A DNA stretch of 64,000 nucleotides. It comes from Rhodobacterales bacterium. Its GTDB lineage: Bacteria > Pseudomonadota > Alphaproteobacteria > Rhizobiales > Stappiaceae. Below, one piece after another: positions 24,430 through 33,655 of this stretch (the first letter of the stretch is position 1; the number at the start of each line of letters is the position of its first letter). The translations under genes were made by a program, and so were the position numbers. Below the pieces are notes generated by a model, which was given only the letters and a program-made list of their open reading frames with translations, made no database searches and had not been told where the DNA came from. Location: contig VIRH01000065.1 in assembly GCA_008107755.1 (NCBI GenBank), positions 1 through 64,000 on the forward strand, read 5' to 3'.

Positions 24430-25038
24430 ATGACCAACAAGAGACGCCTCGGCATTCCCGACCACGTGCCTGAAGCAGAAGCGCGCGAGGACGACCGTCC
24501 ACTGCTTTTTCCTGTCATCGAAGGGGTTGGGCCCCACGAGAAGACGCTCTATCTCGGCAATCTTGCCGCGGCCGAAAACGCCGAGCAGCTGATGGCTGTC
24601 GACATCACCGAAACACTGAACGTCTCGATCAACATGTTTCCCGGTCCGTTGATCCTGCCCGACGGCGTTCATGTGCGCCGCTACCAGATCGGCATGATCG
24701 ACGGGGCCGGAAACAGCCCGTACCTTATGGCGGCCGCGGTGCATGCCGTTGAAGGTTTGATGAGAGGCTATGTCCCTGCCAAGCCGCATTATCCCAAGCA
24801 TCGCAAGGGCAATATCCTGGTCCATTGCCGGGGCGGGCGGTCACGGTCTGTTGCCCTGATTGCTCTGTGGCTCGCCACCTTCGCCGAGGAAGGCTTTGGA
24901 GGTTTCGAGGCAGCTCTTGTGCACCTGCGCACCCTGCGCGGACTGGATGACACCTATCCTCTGATACCGATGCTCGCGCTGGCTCGTGACGTGCTGGAGC
25001 GCAAGCTGCTCGTGGGTCAGGACGGCGGGCAGGGATAG
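24430..25038 (+). CDS. Dual-specificity-type protein/phosphoester phosphatase
   Basis: A 202-residue cysteine phosphatase. The P-loop VHCRGGRSRS (HCX5R) lies at about residue 137, and the preceding ITETLNVSI stretch fits the dual-specificity fold. No regulatory domain is attached. It starts directly after the MBL stop and ends 2 bp before the LacI gene, so it is part of the importer operon. Cysteine phosphatases of this small type also hydrolyse small phosphoesters such as inositol phosphates. I infer a catabolic rather than signalling role from context. Confidence 0.8.
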   Translation: MTNKRRLGIPDHVPEAEAREDDRPLLFPVIEGVGPHEKTLYLGNLAAAENAEQLMAVDITETLNVSINMFPGPLILPDGVHVRRYQIGMIDGAGNSPYLMAAAVHAVEGLMRGYVPAKPHYPKHRKGNILVHCRGGRSRSVALIALWLATFAEEGFGGFEAALVHLRTLRGLDDTYPLIPMLALARDVLERKLLVGQDGGQG

Positions 25039-25040
25039 TC

Positions 25041-26060
25041 ATGGCCGACAGGTTCGTCTCCGCATCCGATGTCGCGCGACTGGCAGGCGTCTCGCGTTCT
25101 GCTGTGTCCCGCACCTTCACCGAGGGCGCAAGCGTCGCGCCAAAGACGCGGGAACGGATCATCCGCGCCGCGGAGGAACTCGGATACCGCGTCAATCTGC
25201 TCGCGCGTACGCTCCACAAGGAGCGCTCCGATCTCGTCGGTCTTGTCGGCGCCAACCTGTCAAACCCCTATATCTCAGCGCAGGTCGACGCCCTGACGGC
25301 CGCCCTTCAGGCTCAGGGACTGCAATGCATGCTGCTTAATCTGGCAGGTGCGGAAGGGACCGACGAAAGCGCGCTCGCCAGACTTCTGGAATATCGGGTT
25401 CGTACGGTGGTGCTGCTGTCGGGTGCGGTACCCGATACGCTGGTAAGACTTGCGTCCGCGAACGGGACGCGCCTCGTGCTGATCAACCGGCCGTTGCCGG
25501 ACAACGCCGGGCGTGTCGATCAGATCGAGGCGGATTCGGCTGCCGGCGGCGCACTGGCCGCCAATCGGCTGATTGCAGCCGGCTGCCGGAACGTGGCGGT
25601 GGTCGTGTCGGCTTCCAGAACGTCGGCCAAACTTGCCCGCGCCGAGGCGTTTGTCGAGGTGATGGAAAAAAACGATGTTGACGTCACCACGTGGAGCCAG
25701 GGGTGCAACACGTACGATACCGGAATCGAAGCTGCCGAGGGGCTGCTGTCCAGGCAAGGCATCGACGGCATCTTCGGCGTGACGGATGAAATCGCGCTTG
25801 GGATCATGAACACGGCGCGGCATTCGCTCGGCCTGCGGGTCCCGGAAGATGTCTCGGTGATCGGTTTCGATGATGCTCCAATCTCCGCATGGTCGTCACA
25901 CGGATTGACCACGATCCGTCAGTCGCTTTCCTCGCTCACCAAGGCGACGATCGAAACCATCACCGGCCCGGCCGATGCTCCGCCATACCATCATTTCATT
26001 CCCGTCAGCCTGGTCGAGCGCGGCTCAGTGGCCTGCCTTGAACCGACGCGGGCGCGATAG
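25041..26060 (+). CDS. LacI-family transcriptional regulator
   Basis: A 339-residue LacI-family protein. The helix-turn-helix SASDVARLAGVSRSAVSRTF lies at residues 7-26, the hinge helix RVNLLARTL follows, and a periplasmic-binding-protein-like ligand domain starts with SDLVGLVGANLSNPY. It is the last gene of the importer-phosphatase operon. The palindromes at 19495-19524 are its likely operators, so it should repress the operon until a sugar-like ligand binds. Confidence 0.9.
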   Translation: MADRFVSASDVARLAGVSRSAVSRTFTEGASVAPKTRERIIRAAEELGYRVNLLARTLHKERSDLVGLVGANLSNPYISAQVDALTAALQAQGLQCMLLNLAGAEGTDESALARLLEYRVRTVVLLSGAVPDTLVRLASANGTRLVLINRPLPDNAGRVDQIEADSAAGGALAANRLIAAGCRNVAVVVSASRTSAKLARAEAFVEVMEKNDVDVTTWSQGCNTYDTGIEAAEGLLSRQGIDGIFGVTDEIALGIMNTARHSLGLRVPEDVSVIGFDDAPISAWSSHGLTTIRQSLSSLTKATIETITGPADAPPYHHFIPVSLVERGSVACLEPTRAR

Positions 26061-26074
26061 CCGCTTTTCTTCGC

Positions 26075-26320
26075 TCATGGTCTTTGGAGATAACCGCGCC
26101 GGCGCTTGCTGCGCTCCAGTCTTGCCTTGCAAGCGTTAGCGGATGGACGGTCGGGAAAAAGATCCAACCGCGAACGTCCCGCAGTTCCGATCCGCCCCCA
26201 CGATCGCTGGACGGCATAGCCGCCGAAAAGCGTCGGCACGATCGACAGCGCATAAAACCGCGCCATTTTGCGGCACGGATCGATGCGTATCAGAAGAATT
26301 TCGTCGGGATCGTCTGGCAT
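26075..26320 (-). CDS. Small WGR-domain protein
   Basis: An 81-residue protein consisting of little more than one WGR domain: RFYALSIVPTLFGGYAVQRSWGRIG, then a basic tail RSKRRRGYLQ. WGR domains occur in PARP-1 and in bacterial DNA-repair and nucleotide-binding proteins. Stand-alone copies are common in alphaproteobacteria and lack a known function. ATG at 26320 is chosen; a TTG 12 codons upstream is possible. It converges on the LacI gene with a 14-bp gap. Confidence 0.75.
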   Translation of the reverse strand: MPDDPDEILLIRIDPCRKMARFYALSIVPTLFGGYAVQRSWGRIGTAGRSRLDLFPDRPSANACKARLERSKRRRGYLQRP

Positions 26321-26435
26321 AACCGCAGTCTGCGGGGAGATGAGCGGGTGGTCCAATGAGAGTTTTGAATCGATCCGGGCCGCATTGATTCATGCGAGCC
26401 GTCCTGCTGTGCCGGAGCGCCGACGGTGTCGGCGA

Positions 26436-26659
26436 TCGCTTCCGGATCGATCAGCGACTTGAGAAACTGAAGGCGATGCGAGATCGCCTTTTCCATCGCA
26501 GGAAGCTGACGCGCGCGCTCATCCAGTTCCGGATGGAGGCGGTGATTCAGGTCAGGCACGAGGGATCGCGCGCCGGATGCCATGCTTCCGTCAGGGTGCA
26601 GGGCACCGACAAGCGCGGACACGCGACCGCGCACCGTACGTTCCAGAATGGACAGGTCT
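26436..26659 (-). pseudogene. Truncated copy of the AerR/PpaA-like gene
   Basis: About 224 bp match residues about 43-115 of the protein at 57367-58296 (shared blocks GALHPDGS, DLxHRLHPELDERARQLPAM, LQFLKSLIDP). The match ends abruptly on both sides. A TGA stop interrupts the frame just before the homologous codons, and on the other side the frame runs into unrelated sequence. It has no B12-like domain. It is a decayed duplicate. The AT-rich 270 bp between it and the amine oxidase gene hold no gene I can support. Confidence 0.75.
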
Positions 26660-26927
26660 CAATACACCATCATGCCGAAAATCTTTGCAACACGCTCCTT
26701 CAGTCGGGAGGCACGCGTCTCTGTAAAAGCGGAATGAGACGATAAGATAAAAAATTTCAGCTTAATTTCTTTCAAGAAAGCCAGGGGACTCATTTCTGAA
26801 TAAAACGACTCCTGGATAATTGAATTCGATCTTCTCCTGATATCGTGAAGCAAGATTGAGAATAATACATGGAAAAATTCTGTGTTTTCTATGTGCTCCC
26901 GATTTCTTCAGACTGGAGACGATTCTT

Positions 26928-28592
26928 ATGCCTAAAGTACTTATTGTTGGAGCGGGACCTTCCGGACTTTACGCGGCTTGGCGGTTATTGAAAGCACAAT
27001 CAGGGTATGAGGTAACGATCGTCGAAATGTCGCCTGACAGAATTGGCGGACGCATTCATACGAAGACTTTTGCGGGAAACAATTACGTTGATCTGGGTGG
27101 CATGCGCTATGCCAGCGACCAACAGGTCATCAACAAAGTCATCCAAGATATTGGCTATCCCGCATCCGGCACCGCTGACTTTGTCGAAGCTGATGACAGG
27201 CTGTTTTATCTGCGCGGACAGCACATCTACACCACCGAAATCAATACGACCAACCCGGTTCCCTACAATACGCCCTACAACAATGCCGTGGTTGACGTCG
27301 CTTTCAACAATGTTGCGCAAGCTGTCATCAACGGAGCTTCGCCCAACACCCGCGAAGAGTGGTGCAACTGGGTTGAAACGGTGGAACTGCCAAACAGTTT
27401 CCCCTCTGACGTTTACAACGAGAACGCTCGGGTTTCCACGATTGGCTATTGGAACCTGTTGTTCGATTTCCTTCACAACGAAGGCTACCATTATTGCGCC
27501 GACGCTGGCGGATACCAGTCCAATGTCATCAACTGGAACGCGGCCGACGCGATCCCCTACAACGGTGAATTTGGTGCGAGTGTTGAATATTCGAGATTCA
27601 AGGGGGGGTATACGAGCTTTATAAACGCTCTTCACAAAGAGGTTATTGACCTGAACGGCGGTCAAGACCCAGTGATACTCGATCAACGACTTGTTTCATT
27701 CGACACAGTCAACAATCAGATTGTTGCTACTTGTGAGAATACATCGGCCCCAGGAAATATTTCTCAGTACACTACGGATTATCTGTTCCTGTGTATGCCG
27801 CGAAACTCTGTTGAACTTATTGCTCAATCGTCATCTGACGGTATGCTTTCCCGAAAACTCAACGAACCTGACGTCAAGCTCTTGGTTGAGTCTGTTATCG
27901 AGCAGCCGTCATACAAAGTCGGGATTTCCTGCAGCTCCAAGTGGTGGGAGAATGCCGATTATCCGCCACGTCTGAATTCACCCGCCAATGCCTGGGGGCC
28001 GACCATTACTGACCTGCCGCTTAGACAGATCTACTATTTCGATCCCGAAGAGCAAGCTGAGTCAGGTCATGCCATTCTGGCGAGCTACGACGACGAGCGT
28101 TACACGGGGTTCTGGCAGCAACTGGAATTGCCGACTGGTGTCAATCGCACGATACCGATTTCCGAGAATTACGAGCCGCTGAGCAACGGCGCGGCGGCGC
28201 CCATCGAGATGCAGCGCATGCTCGCACTGCAACTTGCACAGGTTCACTATCACCCGAACAACGTGACCACCGGTTATCAGACCATTCTCAATTCGATAAC
28301 GGAGGCCTACTACATGGATTGGTCGCTCAATCCGTTTGGAGCAGGATATCACGCCTGGGCGGCGCATTACGACATTTGCGAGGTCATGAACGAGATCCGC
28401 AGACCGCTGGCCAATGTCGACAACTCCGTACCGGCCCAAAACGTCTTCCTGGTCGGCTCGGCTTACTCGAATGATCAGGCTTGGGTCGAAGGTGCATTTT
28501 GTACGACGGAATCCGTTTTGATCGACTATTTCAACTTTACGCCCATCGTCAACACGGCAAGCTACCCGCTTATTTGCTCCTGCACGACCTAG
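26928..28592 (+). CDS. FAD-dependent amine/amino-acid oxidase
   Basis: A 554-residue flavin amine oxidase. The N-terminal dinucleotide-binding motif is VLIVGAGPSGLYAAWRL, with the second FAD motif DRIGGRIHT about 35 residues later. The C-terminal FAD contact lies in VGSAYSNDQAWVEGAFCTTE. The start is ATG at 26928 with GGAG upstream. No signal peptide is seen. The sequence is notably rich in Asn and Thr and in aromatic residues. The TAG stop forms part of the CTAG site at the MITE boundary. It resembles L-amino-acid or monoamine oxidases; the substrate is unknown. Base composition is lower in GC than the flanking operons, which suggests acquired DNA. Confidence 0.82.
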   Translation: MPKVLIVGAGPSGLYAAWRLLKAQSGYEVTIVEMSPDRIGGRIHTKTFAGNNYVDLGGMRYASDQQVINKVIQDIGYPASGTADFVEADDRLFYLRGQHIYTTEINTTNPVPYNTPYNNAVVDVAFNNVAQAVINGASPNTREEWCNWVETVELPNSFPSDVYNENARVSTIGYWNLLFDFLHNEGYHYCADAGGYQSNVINWNAADAIPYNGEFGASVEYSRFKGGYTSFINALHKEVIDLNGGQDPVILDQRLVSFDTVNNQIVATCENTSAPGNISQYTTDYLFLCMPRNSVELIAQSSSDGMLSRKLNEPDVKLLVESVIEQPSYKVGISCSSKWWENADYPPRLNSPANAWGPTITDLPLRQIYYFDPEEQAESGHAILASYDDERYTGFWQQLELPTGVNRTIPISENYEPLSNGAAAPIEMQRMLALQLAQVHYHPNNVTTGYQTILNSITEAYYMDWSLNPFGAGYHAWAAHYDICEVMNEIRRPLANVDNSVPAQNVFLVGSAYSNDQAWVEGAFCTTESVLIDYFNFTPIVNTASYPLICSCTT

Positions 28593-28854
28593 GGTGTGGA
28601 CCCATAAAACTGAGTTTTGCGGCGTCAATCCGGCAAAGGAGAGCGAGGAACAGCCTGCAGAACCATGCCGGTGCATGGTGCAAGGGCTTTGACGCGGCTC
28701 TCCGCAGCCGGAATGGCGTCCTTCGGATCCTCCGGGAAATGACCGTCATCCGCGTTGCGAAATCTTGAAAACCCTCCAGGTTTCCTGCGCTTTCACGCCT
28801 TGGTTACAGTTCTTTCCCGAGCGACCTGTACGTACAATTTTATGGGTCCGTACC
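28593..28854 (+). mobile_element. 262-bp MITE-like element, copy 1
   Basis: A non-coding 262-bp element. Its left end is GGTGTGGACCCATAAAA and its right end is the inverted complement with one mismatched pair region (TTTTATGGGTCCGTACC). CTAG lies directly outside both ends, as expected for IS5-family targets. A second copy of exactly the same length lies inverted at 43863-44124, very similar over the left about 180 bp and diverged toward the other end. No transposase is present. The left CTAG contains the stop codon of the amine oxidase gene. Confidence 0.85.
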
Positions 28855-28906
28855 CTAGAGCCCACCCCGTTGGCGTTCATATAACGTGGCAAGAGAAGGA
28901 CAGTCG

Positions 28907-29665
28907 ATGGCGATTCCGAAGACAATCTGGCAGACTTTCAGGAGTGACAAGACGCCACCAGCAGCACAGCCTTGCATGCAGTCGTGGCGCAGCGTCCCCA
29001 GGGGATGGAACTACCGTTTCTCCAACGATGAGGAAATCGAGATCTTCATCCGTGATCATTTCTCACGGGAGGAATACAACCTGTTCCGGCAGATGCCGCT
29101 GGGTGTCATGAAAGCCGATTTCTGGAGATATGCTGTCCTTTTTCGCTATGGCGGGGTCTACGCCGACATCGATACGATGTGTCGAATTTCCCCGGACGTG
29201 TGGTGCAGAAAAAATGCGGGTCTCGTTATCGGAGTCGAAGACACGCAGGACTACTTTTGCCAATGGGTTTTCGCATCGGAGCCGGGGCATCCGGTCTTGC
29301 GGCTGGCTCTCGACCTGATAATGGATCGGGCCGAAACCGATCTGCGGATTGATCATCCGGATTATGTCCATTACCGCACGGGACCGGCACTTTGGACCGA
29401 TGCGGTGCGTGGTTTTCTCGGTCTCGAAAAATCATCTCCTGAGGGGCAGCTCTCTGCGCAGCAGATCCTGGACCGCAAGGAAATCTGGAGCGACAAGGAT
29501 ATCTGGATCTACCCGTTGAACGTTTTTTGCGTAAACGCTGTGGCCCATGCCTACGCATCCCTGCGCTGGGGAAAGCAGCCGCAATATTCGTCTTGGCGGG
29601 CTGACCAAATTCGCGCGGGCGCTCGCGCTTCCAATCCTGAGCTACGACCGGAAGCCGCTGATTAG
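28907..29665 (+). CDS. Glycosyltransferase with DXD sugar-binding motif (Och1/capsular type)
   Basis: A 252-residue glycosyltransferase of the Gly_transf_sug/Och1-like class. Visible are IPKTIWQTF at the N-terminus, MKADFWRYAVLFRYGGVYADIDT around residue 75-95 with the DXD metal/nucleotide-sugar motif, and a mid-region GPALWTDAV. It starts at ATG 28907 with AGAAGGA upstream. Enzymes of this class act on cell-surface polysaccharides or lipids at the cytoplasmic face. It lies just after the MITE and converges on another glycosyltransferase. The acceptor is unknown. Confidence 0.85.
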   Translation: MAIPKTIWQTFRSDKTPPAAQPCMQSWRSVPRGWNYRFSNDEEIEIFIRDHFSREEYNLFRQMPLGVMKADFWRYAVLFRYGGVYADIDTMCRISPDVWCRKNAGLVIGVEDTQDYFCQWVFASEPGHPVLRLALDLIMDRAETDLRIDHPDYVHYRTGPALWTDAVRGFLGLEKSSPEGQLSAQQILDRKEIWSDKDIWIYPLNVFCVNAVAHAYASLRWGKQPQYSSWRADQIRAGARASNPELRPEAAD

Positions 29666-29797
29666 GGCGGTACCTCGGCAGCGGCGTTCGCTGCTGCAAC
29701 GCGCAGAACCTCATGCAGCAAGCAGCACGCGTGCATGCAAGAGGATCAAGGCCTCTCAAGCGGCAGCGAACCACTCGACTTCTTTCAAAGCAGGCAG

Positions 29798-29826
29798 ATG
29801 AGCGACCGGGCGACCCGATCGCTCAT
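29798..29826. terminator. Hairpin between convergent glycosyltransferase genes
   Basis: ATGAGCGACCGGG and CCCGATCGCTCAT form a 13-position stem with one mismatch around a three-base loop. It sits between the two convergent genes and just beyond the stop of the minus-strand one. It lacks a long U-run, so termination strength is uncertain. Confidence 0.5.
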
Positions 29827-29831
29827 AGTCT

Positions 29832-31571
29832 TCAGGTGCGCGCTTCCTGGAACTCGAGAATTCCATATTTTGCGAGCCACATACAAGTCGACATTACCTT
29901 GGCCGGGCTCGACTGGGGGAGCAGACGGCAAAGCTCGTTGATGCTTTGCGGCTGCTGCAGCGCACTGTTTATGATCAGACGCATCGATCTTGGATCGGTC
30001 ATGCCCTGCATGGTGAGCGTGCACATCGGTTGTTTGGATAGGTCCTCAAGCATCTTCGGCAAATACGTCTTGGACGTAACAACCTGCCGGTCGAAGTCGA
30101 CCTTGGCGGTTGGATAGTCGCCGAACATTCGCAGTGGGTCGGCCAGGTCGGGACGGATGCAGCCACCAGTTCGCGGGAGGGTGTCTGAAAGCTGGCTGCG
30201 GCGGCGGACGTCACCGAGTTCGGCCAGGAGCTCTCGATACTGGGGGATGATCTTCTCCCAGCTGAAGTGCGTCTCGACGCGCCTCAGCGCCGCGGCGCCC
30301 ATCCGTTGCCGCAGGTCCTTGTCGGCGGCGAGGATCATGATGGCTTCCGCACATTTCCCAACATCCACCGCGGTAACCTGAGACACGCCGTACAGATACA
30401 TGACTTCATTGTCGTTGAAACTGCAGTAGCGGTTGGCGAGATTGGAACCGATGCCGGAGGCGATGTCCGGCATGAGGGTAGGAATCCTGAAGCCGGTTTC
30501 CCGATCGACAACGGTTTCCTTGTAGCCATTCCAGTCGCTGACGACGCAGGGAAGGCCGGCCGCCATGGCCTCGACCGGGGTCAGTCCGAAACTCTCCTGA
30601 ATATTGTCGGACAAGGAAACGAAGATATCGGCCGCATGCCAGACAGTTTCACACAATCTGTCATCGCTGCCATCGACCCAGAACACCGACAGATCAGGCG
30701 CAAAACATTTGGCTGCTTGCCGGATTTCGTTTTCGATCGCCTTGCCGCCCGGGACTGTCCCAGCCATCACGAGATGGATCTTTTGCTCGGTGCCCAGTTC
30801 GATCTGTGCAAGCTCCGCGGCGATATAGAGTGGAACGGGATGAGCTTTGGCGGCAGGATCAATGCGACCGAAGCTCAGGAGAACGACGTCATCTTCTCCA
30901 ATGCCGCGTTCATCACGGAATTTAAGCGCATTTTTCTTTCGATCTTCGGAGCGCTCGAATTGGTCGCAATGTACGCCAAGTGGAATCACAGGCAACTGGA
31001 TGCGTGGATTAGGCGCAGATATGCCTCGTTCTTCTAAATACTCAAGGTAGTTGGCGTGCTGGTTCTGAATTGCTCTCTTTGCCGCTTCGGAGGTGCAGAT
31101 CAGTGCATCCCACGGCTCGAATGGTTCTATAAAGAAATTGCAGAGCATCGGCGTTGCCTGAAGCGTGGCAATGGTGTGTGTTATCCCCACAAGTGAATAG
31201 GCATCCTGGGAATGGAGGCGCCGGGTCCATACATAGTCCCGGACACTGGGACTCGGCACGAACAAGGCGCCGCTGCGGGCCAGAGCAGACTGGTCGCCGA
31301 GGCGAAAGCTGTTCAGACTGGGGCTGCTGCCCTCGTACTGGCTCATCGCAAAATGCAGGAGCTGAAGGTCGGCGTCCGAAACGACCGCGAGCGCATACTC
31401 CTCCTTGTCACAATATCGACAGACAGCTTCCAGAAACCCGGAGCCGGCGGAACGGCGTCCGAATTTCCGTCCGTCGACGGCTACAAAGGCATCCGGAATC
31501 CCGGCAATGGCGAAAAGGCGATCCGTGTGATCGAAAGATTGCAACTCGTTTGCGGGAACTTTTGCGTCCAC
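29832..31571 (-). CDS. Glycosyltransferase family 4-like (GT-B) with C-terminal extra domain
   Basis: A 579-residue GT-B glycosyltransferase. The donor-binding region includes VLLSFGRIDPAAKAHPVPL, VFWVDGSDDRLCETVWHAADIF and the hallmark ESFGLTPVEAMAAGLPCVVSDWNG (EX7E). After about residue 460 a further about 115 residues look like a small helical, possibly winged-helix, domain that ordinary GT4 enzymes lack. It is transcribed divergently from the FAD oxidoreductase at 32009. Probably cytoplasmic; acceptor unknown. Confidence 0.85.
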   Translation of the reverse strand: MDAKVPANELQSFDHTDRLFAIAGIPDAFVAVDGRKFGRRSAGSGFLEAVCRYCDKEEYALAVVSDADLQLLHFAMSQYEGSSPSLNSFRLGDQSALARSGALFVPSPSVRDYVWTRRLHSQDAYSLVGITHTIATLQATPMLCNFFIEPFEPWDALICTSEAAKRAIQNQHANYLEYLEERGISAPNPRIQLPVIPLGVHCDQFERSEDRKKNALKFRDERGIGEDDVVLLSFGRIDPAAKAHPVPLYIAAELAQIELGTEQKIHLVMAGTVPGGKAIENEIRQAAKCFAPDLSVFWVDGSDDRLCETVWHAADIFVSLSDNIQESFGLTPVEAMAAGLPCVVSDWNGYKETVVDRETGFRIPTLMPDIASGIGSNLANRYCSFNDNEVMYLYGVSQVTAVDVGKCAEAIMILAADKDLRQRMGAAALRRVETHFSWEKIIPQYRELLAELGDVRRRSQLSDTLPRTGGCIRPDLADPLRMFGDYPTAKVDFDRQVVTSKTYLPKMLEDLSKQPMCTLTMQGMTDPRSMRLIINSALQQPQSINELCRLLPQSSPAKVMSTCMWLAKYGILEFQEART

Positions 31572-32008
31572 ATCAATCTCCCTTGGGTGCTGACTACCGG
31601 CCGGTTGCGGGCTTAAACCGCTTGGACCCTGATCAGCATAGCCACGTCTCGGCAGGGGGCGCTTATCGAGAGATCTTCTTTTGTCGCGGGGGCGTGCCTT
31701 TACGGGTTTGCTGTGGCGGGCCCTCGGGAAAGCGCCGGCGTTCTGCCCGGAAGGTTGTCAGCGAGTGACGCAGATTCAATGAGTTGATCGACAATGGATC
31801 GGCTGGTGAGCCGCCTTTCCGGAAAGGAATCTGTCTCGCTAGTGCGTCAGACAAAGTCAGACCTTGGGATAAGCCTGGAAGACTTCAAGATAAACGAACA
31901 GAGCAAGCTTCGTTTAAAGATACCTGAGTGTTGAAGGCCGGAAGCCTTTATTTGAGGACAGCTTTCCGGCTTTTGTCTGTTTTCTTGTTTTGCAGAAGGA
32001 AGTCGACC
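31572..32008. other. Divergent intergenic region between glycosyltransferase and FAD oxidoreductase
   Basis: No gene is supported. A dyad TAAACGAA / TTCGTTTA with a ten-base spacer lies at 31891-31916 and could be an operator. Just downstream is the terminator-like hairpin at 31936-31976 described separately. The region must contain the promoters of both flanking genes, but no strong -35/-10 pair stood out. Confidence 0.5.
31936..31976 (+). terminator. Terminator-like hairpin in the leader of the FAD oxidoreductase gene
   Basis: The arms GGCCGGAAGC and GCTTTCCGGC (one bulged base) enclose a loop of about 15 bases and are followed by TTTTGTCTGTTTTCTTGTTTT. It stands only about 33 bp before the ATG, on the same strand. 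If the promoter lies upstream this would be an attenuator. If transcription starts inside the T-rich stretch it could insulate against upstream transcription. The choice is open. Confidence 0.5.
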
Positions 32009-33289
32009 ATGGCCGAGCAATATGAAGTTGTTGTTGTTGGGGGCGGCACTGTGGGGCTGTCGGCTGCCACCCAAGCGGCAATGCGTGGTTACAAGACGCT
32101 TCTGATCGACCAGTATGGCATCGACAACGACATGAACAGCTCCAAGGGATACGAGAGAATGTACCGTGTCCTTTATGCGCCGGAAAACCGCGCGCGGCTG
32201 GTCGAGTCCGCCTATGCCATGTGGCATGAGCTCGAATCTGACGCGGGTTTTGAAATTCTTGTCGAACACCCGATGCTGTTCTTCGGAAATGCCACTTCTC
32301 AGACCTTCGAGGGCAGTCTTCAGCAGATTCGGGACACTATGGATCAACTCGGCATTCCATATGACTACCACAGCTCGCCACAAGAGATCGCCAATGCCTT
32401 TCCGGTATTCAATCCGAACGGAATGCCGTCCTACTACGCAGGTTTGAGCCAGAATATGGGGGCGACCATATTGGTGCAGAAATCATTCGAAGCCTATCAA
32501 GCCCTGGCAAGCAAGCACAAAGTGGACATCATCACTGCGGAAGTGACACAGATCTCGACTGAATTTCCTCAAAATCCCCCCTATCTGATCACCGTCGACG
32601 GCGACAGCGCACCTGCGTATGAGGCGCAGTATCTCATCATGGCGCCTGGAATATGGCTGAACGACGCGTTGAAATTTTTCAACCTTCAAGCGGCTGTCAG
32701 CAATCCGTCGCCGGAGCCCAACTGGTCGATCTGGACGATGACGTTAGGTTACTACAATACGATGGAGCCGGCCCGCAATGACTTGCCAATCTGGTACGAG
32801 TTCGGAGACAACAACAAAACGTATTACGGTTTCCAGCCGACCGGGGCAGGGCCCGAGCCCGTCATGGACGACTTTCCCTATGCGATAAAGATCGCGGCCG
32901 ATTTCACCTATAACACCACGACGAATGTCACCACCGCGCTCAACACTCCTTATTCGCAGGCGATCCTCGGCGAGATCCAGAACCACTTGAATTCGCTTTT
33001 CGTTCCGGGCGTCATCGACTCGTCTGTCTTGAGCGGTTCGCAGGGTGCCTGCAACTACTCCATGGCGCCGGATGGCGACATGGTGATCGGAAAAATACCC
33101 ACAGCACCAGGAAGCCAGGATTACTGGCCGAATGCTGCCATGTTCATCATGGCATCGGGGCGAGGGTTCAAATTCACCCCGCTCTGGGGCCGCATACTTG
33201 TCGATCTGGCGGTGAACGGGACGACCGCATACGAGAATGACATCGCCCCGTTCAGTCCCTCCAGGAACGGCGTTCTGGAAACGCTCTAG
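32009..33289 (+). CDS. Monomeric sarcosine oxidase-like FAD enzyme
   Basis: A 426-residue FAD oxidoreductase of the DAO/sarcosine oxidase (SoxA/SolA) class. The N-terminus VVVVGGGTVGLSAATQAA binds FAD. The segment GACNYSMAPDGDMVIGKIP matches the C-x-Y-x-M-x-P-D block of MSOX, whose Cys carries covalent FAD. It is followed by FIMASGRGFKFTPLWGRIL. The start is ATG at 32009 with AGAAGGA upstream. Like the amine oxidase at 26928 it is rich in Asn and Thr and lacks an export signal. It would oxidise a secondary or primary amine, releasing hydrogen peroxide; the substrate is not known. Confidence 0.82.
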   Translation: MAEQYEVVVVGGGTVGLSAATQAAMRGYKTLLIDQYGIDNDMNSSKGYERMYRVLYAPENRARLVESAYAMWHELESDAGFEILVEHPMLFFGNATSQTFEGSLQQIRDTMDQLGIPYDYHSSPQEIANAFPVFNPNGMPSYYAGLSQNMGATILVQKSFEAYQALASKHKVDIITAEVTQISTEFPQNPPYLITVDGDSAPAYEAQYLIMAPGIWLNDALKFFNLQAAVSNPSPEPNWSIWTMTLGYYNTMEPARNDLPIWYEFGDNNKTYYGFQPTGAGPEPVMDDFPYAIKIAADFTYNTTTNVTTALNTPYSQAILGEIQNHLNSLFVPGVIDSSVLSGSQGACNYSMAPDGDMVIGKIPTAPGSQDYWPNAAMFIMASGRGFKFTPLWGRILVDLAVNGTTAYENDIAPFSPSRNGVLETL

Positions 33290-33382
33290 CGTTTCTTCAA
33301 TGGGGCCGGCGTTGAGTTTTCGGAGGCCCGTCGGTCAGCATGATGCGTCTCAGATCGGCTTGGCGCTATATAAGGTAAGTAC

Positions 33383-33420
33383 ATTTCGCTGACATCGATG
33401 GGGCGGCATGTCAGCGAAAT
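33383..33420. repeat. Perfect 13-bp inverted repeat between convergent genes
   Basis: ATTTCGCTGACAT and ATGTCAGCGAAAT are separated by a 12-base GC-rich loop. It lies in the 366-bp gap between the FAD oxidoreductase and AraC genes, which otherwise holds nothing I recognise. The symmetric stem between convergent genes suggests a bidirectional terminator, though no T-tract follows either arm. Confidence 0.6.
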
Positions 33421-33655
33421 GCTGAACCGGATAAATAGACTGTTTTCCCGCCTGATTACCGGCGGGCCGCCCTTGGCTTTGCAAGAACCTCCTTGAGAAG
33501 CGCGGCACGCGTTGCTGCATGCGCATTTCATCCGACTGTTTTCCCAGTCGCCGCAGAGACACCCGTGTCAACTGAAGGTCATCACACTTGGTCAGCGCCC
33601 TGTTTGGCTTTCTTGAATCATGCGTTGCACGAAACCGGAAAGACAAAACATGAAA

